NCBI GenBank assembly: GCA_030063045.1 | Contig: JAQSEB010000058.1 | Location: forward strand, 372,001-436,000 | Source of the DNA: Pratylenchus scribneri | Taxonomy: Eukaryota; Nematoda; Chromadorea; Rhabditida; Pratylenchidae | Length of the DNA: 64,000 nucleotides | Direction: 5' to 3' | Shown: one piece after another, positions 46,748 to 56,693 of the stretch | Numbering within the stretch: position 1 is the stretch's first letter | Layout of the letters: each line of letters begins with the position of its first letter | The notes under the pieces: model-generated | Told to the model about the DNA's origin: nothing | Seen by the model: the letters and a program-made list of their open reading frames with translations, nothing else | Databases searched by the model: none | Translations under genes and position numbers: made by a program

Positions 46748-48293
46748 TCAGTCCAAATCGAGCAATACAGTTGTTTGTGTTGATGTTGTGCCCATATTTG
46801 GTGCATGGGTGACGCCATTGATTGCGCCAAATGATGTTCGGAATCCGCCATTCACTGTTGTGTTGGCCGGCTCTCCCGGTAATTCCAGTTCAGTTCCTCC
46901 AATCCGCTGATGGTGGTGATCCTCGTCAATTTTGCTCTCTTTGACCGATTGTAGGGAAGATGAGCGGCTGCGATGTTTGCATGAGGGAGAACGGCGGCGC
47001 CGGATGAACTGATCAAACAGGTTGTTGCGATGTGGAGACACCCAGAATGTAGAAAACAGGGCCAGCAGAAATAATTCACATATGATGGCAAAATTGCAGA
47101 TGACTGCAAATTAAATTGGTGATTTAATGTTTATAGCAATGCTTATTAAAATTGACTTACATCGAGCATTTTCCTGAGGTGAAAGCAAAACTCCACAATG
47201 GATTACGCCAAAGCGGAGAAGAATGTTCTGGAAGATGAATGGTTGCTGTGCTGAGAAGAACAGGAGGCCCAGATCAACTAGGCGGAAAATACCACCAAAG
47301 CCAAAACGCGAAAGTTCTTCCTGAATGAATTTAGATAATGTTTTTAAAACAATATAAATTTCAAACCGAAGTGACTCGTGCCAAAGTGTGGATCCCGAAA
47401 ATGGCGAGCAGCAATGAAGCCAATGTGGCCAGATCAAAAAATTGGAGCCATCTTAATTTTTTTATGGTCAAAAATTTTTATTAATTTTCCTTACTTGTAT
47501 GCATTTTCTCTGGCCTCAGTCACCACAACAACTTGGCCAAAAACGATGATCACTCGGATGATGGGAGCTTGTAGAACAGTCCACTCCAATCGAGTCAGAT
47601 TCACACTTAAATTTGGTTATATAATTTGATTGATAAAACAAATGAAAAATATACATTGATGGTCGGGCCTGGGGCAAGCAGAAGAATAGGCAGCAGAAGG
47701 GTGGGCTTCGAAAATTGATCATTTTGCCTTTCTCCGTCAATGAATGAGCCAAAGCAGCTCGACCGCCGGCCAAATGGCGCATCAAGGAGACGAGAACAAA
47801 AAGACAGAGCAGAAAATAGAGCAATCCAAAGGAGGAGACCAGCAGTGCGGTCCTTGGGCAAAACATTCCAACCAAGCAACACCATGAACAAATCTGAAAT
47901 TTTAGGTCATTGAATTTTCAGTTTTTGAGTAAATCGACAAACCGGAAATAAAGAAATCAGCAAATAAAGCTTGTTTCTGCGTTGCTCCGATGAAACATAG
48001 TTGAAAATGTACCACCATTGAATGCCAGCAATGAAAAGGAGCGCAATAGTTAGGGCACTGCCAATGGAAAGAAGAACGGTTTGGAAAGGTTCCAAATCTA
48101 CAATGAATAAATGAAATTATTTGCAAAAAAAATCTGATAAAAGCAAACTTGTAATAAATTGCTCGACAGAGGGCGTATCATTAAGATTGACTGTGTGATT
48201 TTGGCAATGTCCATCAATATTTTGGGGAAGAATAAATGTAAGAAGCCAATTCCATGCAGTATTCAGAAATGTCATTAAGAAATTGGATTCCAT
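46748..48293 (-). CDS. OST-alpha-like organic solute transporter (SLC51A/TMEM184 fold)
   Basis: Seven-helix membrane protein; the mammalian relative exports bile acids and steroids with a beta partner. The start at 48293 (MESNFLMTFLNTAWNW) follows a TTTAG acceptor. The extracellular N-terminus bears N-glycosylation sites (NHTVNLNDT). TM1 is VLLSIGSALTIALLFIAGIQ and is followed by NYVSSEQRRNKLYLLISLFP and the family's Cys-rich loop CSWCCLVGMFCPR. Further helices are LLYFLLCLFVLVSLM, the region around APIIRVIIVFGQVVVV, DLATLASLLLAIFG, FQNILLRFGVIHCG and FAIICELFLLALFSTFW. The cytosolic tail is Arg-rich (RRRRSPSCKHRSRSSS) and ends in LLDLD at 46748. Classification rests on topology, the RR-N-LYLL/P motif and the Cys cluster. 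C. elegans has several paralogues and I cannot choose among them. Confidence 0.8.
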
Positions 48294-48695
48294 CTAAATT
48301 TTAATAAAATGAAAATCATTATTCTGTGATATTTTTGGTTAATTGATGATTCAATAAGTAAATGGTTTAATAAATTAAAATGGGAAAAAACGATGAGAAG
48401 AAAATGAAATGCAGAAAATATTTTAGAAGGGGCGGGGGGTTTGATTGGCTTTTCGCCATAAGCTAATACAAGAGTGGGAGTAGATATTTTTGGAAACCGA
48501 AAAGCATGCATCACAAAAAACCAAAAAAGCTAAAGCTGAGCTTATTATTATAGTGGCGTGGCAGCGAGCTTCAACCACTCTATCCCGAATCCAATCTCAC
48601 AATCATTATTGCATTTTTTTTTTGTAAATAAATATGCCGATTTTTCCAAAGAAAAAATACCTTAAAATTCTTATTTCCAGATTACATTTACAAAA
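48294..48695. promoter_or_regulatory. Divergent promoter region between OST-alpha-like and SAC3 genes
   Basis: 400 bp separate the two divergent start codons. A TTTCCAG acceptor 16 nt before the SAC3 ATG indicates a 5' UTR intron or spliced-leader site. No named promoter motif is visible. Confidence 0.4.
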
Positions 48696-51600
48696 ATGGA
48701 AATTAGCAAAAAATATATGGCACCAGCAAAGGCTAAAACCAGGAAATTGTATTCAGCATCCGAAATGATTCAACAGAAGAAGCATAAAAGATTAATGGCT
48801 GCAGAACCCGAGAGAGTAGCTCCGGATGTTTTGCCCAAAATCACTTCGAATTTATCGAAGAATGATATCAGTGAGTTATTTGTATTTTATCACTTAATTA
48901 CTTGCCACTTTCAGTGAATCGTCTCAAGGAAATGACGGGCCTGGCTTGCCCAACCAATGAAGACAAGTTTCAACTGCTTCGGCGACGAGATGAGTTAATG
49001 TCAAAATTGCGGGAATTGGTTTCTGCCGAGCCGGGAGCAAGAAAAATTACACAGGTTTTATCAAAAAATATAAAATAAAAATACTAGCAGAATAAAATTT
49101 CCTATAAAATGAAATCCGATCCTCCTGATTAATTGACAATCTCAATTGTAGGGAACTTGTCCGGATATGTGTCCAGAAAAGGAGCGTTACATGCGAGATG
49201 TGAAGAAGAGCATCCATTTTTATGAATGTGATTCGAGAGGGCAAATGGCCCACGAAAAAATGGTCAAAGATTATAGTCGATCCGCCGCTGATCAGGTTTT
49301 TTGTTTTTAATGCTCAATATAATCCTTTTTTAAAGGACATGCCGTTGGCGCATGAATTGAGACCGTTGGAGGCACTACAAATGACGATGGATTATTTGAT
49401 TTTCAACATTGCCGATGAAATGCCGAACACCAACACCGAATTGGCCCGATGGTACGACTTCCTGTGGTCAAGGACGCGAGCTATTCGAAAGGCAATCAAT
49501 TTATATTATTTAAATTATATTATAAAAATTCCTCCAAATTTTTAGGATATTACCCAACAAATGCTCCAAACCGAATCGGCGGTTGATTTGGTGGAAAAAT
49601 GTGTTCGCCTTCACATTTTTGCTTCATTCAAGTTGGGCTCATTGGATGCGGAATTGTTTGATGTCAAAATCAATACAGGTAAAATTAGCAATTGTTAACT
49701 TTTTAATTAAATATTTTTTGTAGAAAATTTATCAAAAAGTATGCAAACATTGCGCCATATGTACGAGGATTTGGCCAAAAGTCAGAGGCATTGCCCGAAT
49801 GAGTGCGAATTCCGATCCTATGATATCATTTTGAATTTAACCGACTTCAATGTGCATGCGTAAGTTCAAAACACAAATTTTGACAATTTAATGGTTTTTT
49901 TTCAGTCAAGTCCTCTCATATCGGCCGGCTGTGCGCGAATCGCCTCAAGTCCAATTGGCTTTGAATTTGGCCAGTGCCCTGCAAAATAACAATTTTGTTC
50001 GATTTTTCCGGCTTGTCCGAAGCCAGGCCACATTTTTGCAGGTAAAATTATTTCATTCAATATCAAAATTGAATAATTCCCAAAATTCATTTCAGTCCTG
50101 TCTTTGTTTCCAATTTTTCTCTCTGATTCGGTCAAATGCCCTAAAAGTGATCTGTCTAGCCTATCACACATTCCCAGTCGACACATTTGTCCACAATTTG
50201 GCATTCGATTCAACGGAACAGGCCATTGCATTTTTGCTGGCATTCAAAATGGAATTGGACGCCACCGACCAAAATTGGATAAACACAAAGGATGGGAAAT
50301 ATGTTTTTATGGCCGGCGGTGAAGCACCTGCACCCAGCGCATTGCCCTATTTCAGTTGTGCTTGGATTGAGAACAAATCGATTGGATCCACTTTGTCACA
50401 GGTTTTTTAATTGGTTAAATTTAAAAATTCATAATTTTATTCTTTTAAAATTTAAAATATCCATATTTTAAGATTCTCTGCAACAATCCAACGGCTATTA
50501 CCCCACCAAAATTGCGGAGTGCGCCGATCAATTCATTCAGCCCCAATTCCAATGTATATGCCAATGACCCGGTGTTGGATGCCACTTTTGCTGAACATGG
50601 AATTGGCAATGGCACCACCACCTCAAATCGACAAAATGGTTTCCAGCAATCATCACCAAGGCAGCAGCATCCACTCATCGGATTTGTGGCCCAACCATTG
50701 TCACTGGCTCAACAAAAACAACCATCTTTGCTGCAGGGATTCTCATTTACAAAGTAAATTAATTTTTTGGAAATTAGACAAAAATTCATACATTTTTAGA
50801 GCACTCCAACTTCCACAATTTCAACCGGCAATCAAAAGTCCTCGTCTCAATGTTGCATCGACCGAATTTACAAATGCCCAAACTGAATCATTGCTGGCAA
50901 AAGTGGTTCTGGATAATTTGAATTCAATCGGACGCACACAATTGGACCAATTTGTGCAGGCCAAATTAGCCGAAATTAGGGCCAGATTGCGAAGGAATTG
51001 GTAAGTTTATATTGGAAATTTTAATTTATAATAATTAATTTAGGCTTCGTCAATACGTCAAACGATGGATTTTGTTCGTCAAAAGACGGCGGCTCTCTCG
51101 ATTTACCCAGCGGTGGGCGGAAGAATTGATGGCCAAAATTGTTACCGATCAATTGGCTCAACAAGCCATTTTGGCTCATAGGTTTGGATTTTTGGGATAA
51201 AAAAAATTAGTTGATAACAATAGTTCATTTGTGATATGGATTTTTAAATTACTGAATTTCAAAAATATTAAAAAATTCAAAAAGTGAAAAATTAGCCCGG
51301 AAAAAAATAACTTCCCTTGAATGGGTTTGAACCTGAGACCTAAATACACCAATCTAAGGGGTCAACCCATTGGGCCAAGCGATCTCTGAATCAGCAATTT
51401 GATAAATTTATCTTTATATCAGCCTTAAAAACCAAGTCCTAAACTACCATTAAACCTCTCAGCATCAGCTGGCTATAAAACTTACCTAAAATCATATAAT
51501 AATTCTTTTTAAAATTACAGAAATGCGCTTCAAAGCCAACTTCAACAATTGGCTGAATCAATTGCAGCGGAACAGGGCAGTGAAATATTGGAGAAAATTG

Positions 51601-52118
51601 TCGACGAACAACTCTATAGCTGTGCTTGTCGAGTTCAAGCAAACCAAGTGAGGGATATTCAACAAAGGCTGGGACGAATACGGGAGAATTTGTTCACTCA
51701 ATGGTTGCGACAATTCACCGATCATTGGTTGGGCGTGGTGCGTCGAAATCGTCTGTTGCGCAGCATAACCACTTTGCATACACCAGGTTTATAATATATA
51801 ATCTTATTGAATAATTTTGGCCTTTTAGAAAACCCATCCGAAGCTCGACTCTCCTCTCCAACAAATCGACTTTACTATCCGGAATTGAAAAAATTGACGC
51901 CAGAGGAGATGAAAGCAATGGCCGAGAGGAAAATGCGAGAAATGGAGGAGAGGAAAGCAGCGGCGGAAGAAGCAGAAAGAAAAAGGAAGGCGGCAGAGGA
52001 AAATTGTGGGAACAGCGGGTCAATGATGGACGAAGATGAAGAAGATGTGCTCAACGGTGAATTTGTTTGGTCACATCTGTCCATTTATTCAAAAAGAATT
52101 AAATTATCTCATCGTTAA
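48696..52118 (+). CDS. SAC3/GANP-family nuclear mRNA export factor
   Basis: Scaffold of the TREX-2 complex, which couples transcription to mRNA export at the nuclear pore. The ATG at 48696 starts a basic tail (KKYMAPAKAKTRKLYSASE). The SAC3 signature is GTCPDMCPEKERYMRDVK (49152-49205), followed by ADQDMPLAHELRPLEALQMTMDYL, LARWYDFLWSRTRAIRKDI, EKCVRLHIFASFKLG and TLRHMYEDLAK. The helical core continues with FRSYDIILNL and VRFFRLVRSQATFLQ. The C-terminal part has helix-rich segments (LIAKIVTDQLAQQAILAH-like) and a charged coiled coil (ERKMREMEERKAAAEEAERKRKAAEE) before the stop at 52118. The FG-repeat and RNA-recognition regions of vertebrate GANP are absent. One intron holds an antisense tRNA-like element at 51307-51388. 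Convergent with the deiminase-like gene. Confidence 0.9.
51307..51388 (-). repeat. tRNA-like element in SAC3 intron, antisense
   Basis: On the minus strand: TGGCCCAATGGGTTGACC (box-A-like) and, 27 nt later, TTTAGGTCTCAGGTTCAAACCC (box B with one change), then AAGGGAAGTTATTTTTTT. The T-rich tail after box B is shared with 39361-39400 and 21458-21495. Confidence 0.78.
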
Positions 52119-52274
52119 TTTATTTTTTATTTATTGTTTATACCAATTGTGAAAAGAATAAAAATGCATATGAATAAATGACATTTTCAATTATATTAAA
52201 AAATAAGAATAAAAAATGGGCACAATAAATCAAAGAATTATCGAGATCATCTTTTCCATTAGTCTTTGTTTCCA
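52119..52274. other. Short convergent 3' interval
   Basis: Only 156 bp lie between the stop codons of SAC3 and the deiminase-like gene. Plus-strand AATAAA at about 52157-52183 and minus-strand AATAAA complements (TTTATT) at about 52119-52135 mean that the two 3' ends almost certainly overlap. Confidence 0.6.
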
Positions 52275-53963
52275 TCATTCTCCTCTATTCTTCACCGCGA
52301 ATTCCCTCAACATGTTGGCTGCACTGCCTCGTAATGTCCAGGCCATGGATCGAAGGGATATACCACGACGGCATATTTCACGGGGAATTTGCACCTTTGA
52401 ATTTTTGGGTAAAATTATTCAATTGGAAAATTCTCAATTCTTACCGGGATGACCCGTTTCCTTGTGTTCCTGTCGAAAATTCATTGTAAAAAAACCAATT
52501 TAAATTAATTTATGGGTTAAAAATGATAGCCATATTCTCTTACGTTTCAATAAGTCGCAAAATCAATTTGTCCATTCGGGTAGAGTAGCCTCGCTTCCAA
52601 TTTGCAGGCAAATTACCAAAAACGGGAACAAATAGAAATCTTAGAGAATATTAATTAAATTTCTATTAAAAAATAAGAGACCTGTCGGTGCCCAACAATG
52701 TTGTATAAAGGCCACAATTGCCTTCATCCTGCAAATATGGATCGTCGGCGAGTTGTGCACTGCGCTCTTCATCACCCACGGGAAGCTCCAATATCATCAC
52801 CTTTTGTTGAAAATTGAATGTAAATTTTCGATTTTGTTTAACCCAAAATAGGAGCCAAATATCCCATCTTTTTCCCTCATTTACCTCCTTTCTCTCTCGT
52901 TTGTAAATTTCTGAAATTATTTTCGCTTTTGTCCCCGCATCCATTGCCGATATCACCAGAACGCCATCATCGATGAAGGCCAAAACATCATCAAGCCGGA
53001 GGCTTTTCCGACCCATGAATGGTGGTGGCAATGGCACAATGGTCACCTTTAAAAATGGCGAAATTTTCTAATAAATTAAAATGATTTTAAAGCCCACCTT
53101 TTTAAATGCATTTTGTAATTTAAGCATCAGCCCCCATTCCGGTAATTTTTTCACATTCAAAGCAATTGCCGCATTGCTAATCAGCGCTTTGTTCACTCCG
53201 TTGTCCACAACATCTCTTTTGGAAAGCATAATTTAATTGTTTATTTTAAATTATTTTTATACCTGCCGGAAAGAATAATCTCCGTTTCCCTCTTCTGCAA
53301 CTTGATTCGATTCTTCATCAAAAAGCGGTTCATGCTGTCATCAACTTGTTTGGAGGCGATGGGCGCCCAATCCACATTTCTGCAATAAAGTGGCTGACAT
53401 TTCTTTGAAAATATACTCCCAAAAAATGCCAAAAATGACCTGTAGATGAATTTGATACGTTTTTGGCATCCTAATGGGGCAAAATCGTGCAAATTGATGT
53501 CATAAATATTTGCTTCTGGAAAAAAAATATGTCAAAAATTGGAGAATTTAATCGACATTACCCATAAGAAGTGATGGAGGTAAATGGTCTCTCAACAATT
53601 TGGCTCTGCCATCCAAATACGGCATTGTATGGCGATCGGCAATTAGAATTGCGTTTTCGTGTTCTAAAAAATTATTAATTTGAGATTAAATTCTGAAGTT
53701 TTAATGCATATTTACCATTTAAAATCTTCACAAGTCGTATTTGGAATGTGGCAATTATGATAAAATCGTCAGCGTAATTCACATCCCTGCCAAAATTCAA
53801 TTATTAAACTTAATTTTAAAATATTATACCAAATTGATGGCGCTGCCAAGACAATCAAAGTCCGATTATCACGTGGATGACTCAGGCTTGAAACGGAGGG
53901 TGGTAAAAATTTGAAGAGCAATAATGAGATTAAAAAAGGTGCAAATTTGATAATGGCAGACAT
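52275..53963 (-). CDS. Secreted Porphyromonas-type arginine/agmatine deiminase-like protein, probable pseudoenzyme
   Basis: The ATG at 53963 gives a signal peptide (MSAIIKFAPFLISLLLFKF), so the product should be secreted. The body follows the fold of the Porphyromonas-type peptidylarginine/agmatine deiminases: RDNRTLIVLAAPSIW, RDVNYADDFIIIATFQ, HENAILIADRHTMPYLDGR, LMEANIYDINLHDFAPL, then ILSGRDVVDNGVNKALIS, LDDVLAFIDDGVLVIS, EGNCGLYTTLLGTDRSLIFVPVFG and CRRGISLRSMAWTLRG. As I recall the family, active members have W-x-R-D-F, D-G-G-N, an H-x-D-G and a G-G-x-x-x-C near these sites. Here they read NLHDF, SGRD, LRLDD and ISLRS, so the His and the nucleophilic Cys are replaced. That suggests a non-catalytic protein. 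The stop is at 52275. The fold assignment comes from motif order, not a search. Confidence 0.65.
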
Positions 53964-54864
53964 TTACAATTTTTTTGTGGTGAAGAATTTATTCTAGAGG
54001 ACGTAGATTTGTGTTAGGGCAATTGAGCCGTGATTTGGGACGTAAACCAAGACTGGTTATGAATGCAAATTGCAAATGAGATCGGTGAAGACGAGGCGAT
54101 GATAGGGCCGTTATTGCTCCCGCCTCCATCAGCAACTTGTGCTGGCTAATATGGGTTGTTTTTGCCTTTTGTTGGCTTCCGTGCAAAATGTGAATGGCAG
54201 GAGCAAGCCAACAACACCACATCAGCATAATATCCTGGTGGCCTCTTCAGCAGCATTGGGCAAAAGGCTGCTTAATGGTTTTGGAAGAAAGGAAAATCGG
54301 TGGCGGAGACGGGGGAAAGGAAATGGCCGGTCATTCAGCCAGCAAATATCTTCTTCTTCTTCTGAATTTGCTAGAGGGAATGAATGGACCGCGCAATCGC
54401 GGATGTTCCAATTGGTTGGGGTGGGGGCAAAAACGTGATGATGATGAGACAATCTGGGAGAGGAAGGCGGGCCCCGAGGCGATGATGATGTGATCGAGAA
54501 CGAGGAGAGGATATCGAGAATAGGGGATTGTGTAAAAGGAAAAGAGCAATTGCAGCAATTTCCAAAAAGCAACACAATGATGTCCAAAAAGATGGGTGGA
54601 ATCTGGAAGCTGCCAAAAATATTGCCTAAGCTCTTAAATTCTGCTATGTTTCATCCCCGCACCCACCATTTAGCTTTACCCAAAATATTGCTATTAATTT
54701 ATTCAAACTCAAAACATTTTCCCCAAAATAAGACAAAGAACAAAGCAAAATTTCAATTTATTTCACACAATTTATTCAATATGTAACAATAAATATGGAA
54801 AAAACAACAAATAACAATTCAAGAAAATGGTTTTAACGACATCGCAGCACACATATTCATCTTA
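53964..54864. other. Intergenic region between deiminase-like gene and exon-duplication gene
   Basis: 900 bp. 54100-54620 is richer in G and C and open in several frames on both strands (75-121 codons) with Ser/Pro/His-rich products. None looks like a protein and splice borders do not support exons. Probably the promoter/5' region of the deiminase-like gene. Confidence 0.4.
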
Positions 54865-55884
54865 TCAATCTGCATTCACCTGGGATTGAAGCCTCTGTCC
54901 GCTCGTTGTCATCAGTTTCTGGGCCGGCTCGTTCTTCATCGCTGAGGTTTGACCCTGAAATGGAAAAATCAAATTAATAATTGAATTATGCATCTTTAAA
55001 TTCACTCACATCCGATTTGGCATCCAGCTCAGCCATTGTTGTAGTTGTCGTCGATTTCGAATTTCGTGATTTCGTCTTCGAGGTTTGTGTTTTATCGAGC
55101 TTAAATATTTCGGCCAGGCTGAAATTTAAGGGAAATTAATTTAAGAAAGAAGAGTGCTCAAAATACTTACGTTTTGTAATCATCGTCGGTCGCACTGGGT
55201 CGAGATTTAGTATCAATGGGCACTTTGAATTCTGAAAATTTGCTAAAATTAATTCCAAAAATTTGACCCCAGAAAACGAACCACTGAATGAGTCATTTGT
55301 TTCCTCCTCTTTTGTCTTGGTTTGCTCCCGGGCAGAAGTGGCGACGGCTTTTGGTGCAACAGTGGCGGCAACAGCTAAGAATGGGAAAAATTATGTTTAA
55401 AGAATTTCAAAATTTTACCTTTGGTTGGTTCTTCCTTCTGTGTGGCAGGAGTGGGGGAAACCGGTGGAATGCTAGCTGAAATAAGAATGGGAAAAATTAT
55501 GTTTAAAGAATTTCAAAATTTTACCTTTGGTTGGTTCTTCCTTCTGTGTGGCAATTGGAGTGGGGGAAACCGGTGGAATGCTAGCTGAAATAAGAATGGG
55601 AAAAATTATGTTTAAAGAATTTCAAAATTTTACCTTTGGTTGGTTCTTCCTTCTGTGTGGCAGGAGTGGGGGAAACCGGTGGAATGCTAGCTGAAATAAG
55701 AATGGGAAAAATTATGTTTAAAGAATTTCAAAATTTTACCTTTGGTTGGTTCTTCCTTTTTTTGCATTTGTTGTTGCCTCCTCTTCTTCTTCTTCTTGGT
55801 CGAGCAACATTGGGCCAGCAGAATTACGAGCATGAAGCAGCAGGTCCACAGTGAAATTGGCAACAGGCAGTTGATTGGTAACAT
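54865..55884 (-). CDS. Lys/Glu/Pro/Thr-rich membrane-anchored or secreted protein with tandemly duplicated exons
   Basis: The ATG at 55884 opens a hydrophobic N-terminus (LLPISLWTCCFMLVILLAQCC) that is a signal peptide or anchor, followed by a basic cluster (KKKKKRRQQQ). Exon 1 (55884-55740) ends QKKEEPTK. Three near-identical phase-1 exons then follow, 55690-55634 (57 nt), 55584-55525 (60 nt) and 55475-55419 (57 nt), each encoding ASIPPVSPTPATQKEEPTK (one has an extra Ile). The introns between them are 49 nt each and also near-identical. Downstream exons start at 55374 and encode AVAATVAPKAVATSAREQTK, EFKVPIDTKSRPSATDDDYK, LAEIFKLDKTQTSKTKSRNSK and GQTSAMKNEPAQKLMTTSGQ. The stop is at 54865. 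The product is predicted to be largely disordered. I recognise no family. Confidence 0.75.
55375..55740 (-). repeat. Tandem array of exon-plus-intron units (106/109 bp)
   Basis: GATGGGAAAAATTATGTTTAAAG-type starts at 55381, 55487, 55596 and 55702 give periods of 106, 109 and 106 bp. Each unit includes a 49-nt intron and a 57- or 60-nt symmetric exon with intact splice sites. The first and last units merge into the flanking exons, and the last intron is shortened to 44 nt. Confidence 0.95.
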
Positions 55885-56693
55885 TTTGGGCAGGAACGGG
55901 AACAGCAGGATTGATTTTTGGAATTGGGTATTGGGAATGGGAATGATTTTATCTGGAAAATGGTCTTTTCTTTTATAGTCGCAAAAAACCTATTATTGAT
56001 TGATCTTCCTTTTGTCTTTTCTTTTTAATCAATAAAGGTTAGAGAACGGAAAAATTGGAAAATTCAAATGTGTGAGAGAGAAATGCAAAATTGTTATAGA
56101 TAGTTAAATTATAAAGAAAAAAAGATGGACCTAATGTCTTCTTTACCTACCAAAATATTTTTACTTATTGATTTTATTTGGCAATTAACGATCGATTCGA
56201 TAACGATTCCAAAATCCAAATCCAAATTCCTATCTTAACAGCCACACCTTCCTATTCTAGGTAGGTATAACAATTCTAGGTATGGTATAACAAATTAAAA
56301 TTACCAAGCGTTAGCTTGAATATTATTCCAAAATAAAAATCCAAGTTCTCATTGTTGTTAGGGGGATTAGGAAATTATGTTAACAAAGTTATAACTTATT
56401 TAACAAAATTATCAATGAATAAAAAATTTAAAATACAAAATTCCATCTCTATTCCTTTACAATTTTACTGGATGAATAAATTTAAATATTTGAAAATGAA
56501 ATGAGCTTGTTCATGTTCTAGTTCTAGTCTAGAAGATAGAGGATTTGTGTAGGATGAAATGCTAAATAGAATTTAGCTTTAGCACATTTGGTGACAGAAA
56601 TTGATTATATTTAGTATAAATTGATTAAAACTAGAACAATTGATTTGATTAATCAAATAAAATTCGTAAAAATATTCAGAAAAAAAAATAAAA
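55885..56693. promoter_or_regulatory. Divergent region between exon-duplication gene and leo-1
   Basis: 800 bp, AT-rich. 56255-56290 has CTATTCTAGGTAGGTATAACAATTCTAGGTATGGTATAACAA, a short imperfect tandem repeat. CGATCGATTCGATAACGATTCC at 56190-56210 resembles words at 11409-11445. No gene is seen. Confidence 0.4.

Noticed and set aside
54139..54616. Overlapping frames of 75-121 codons on both strands
   Set aside because: Low-complexity Ser/Pro/His products without splice signals; intergenic.
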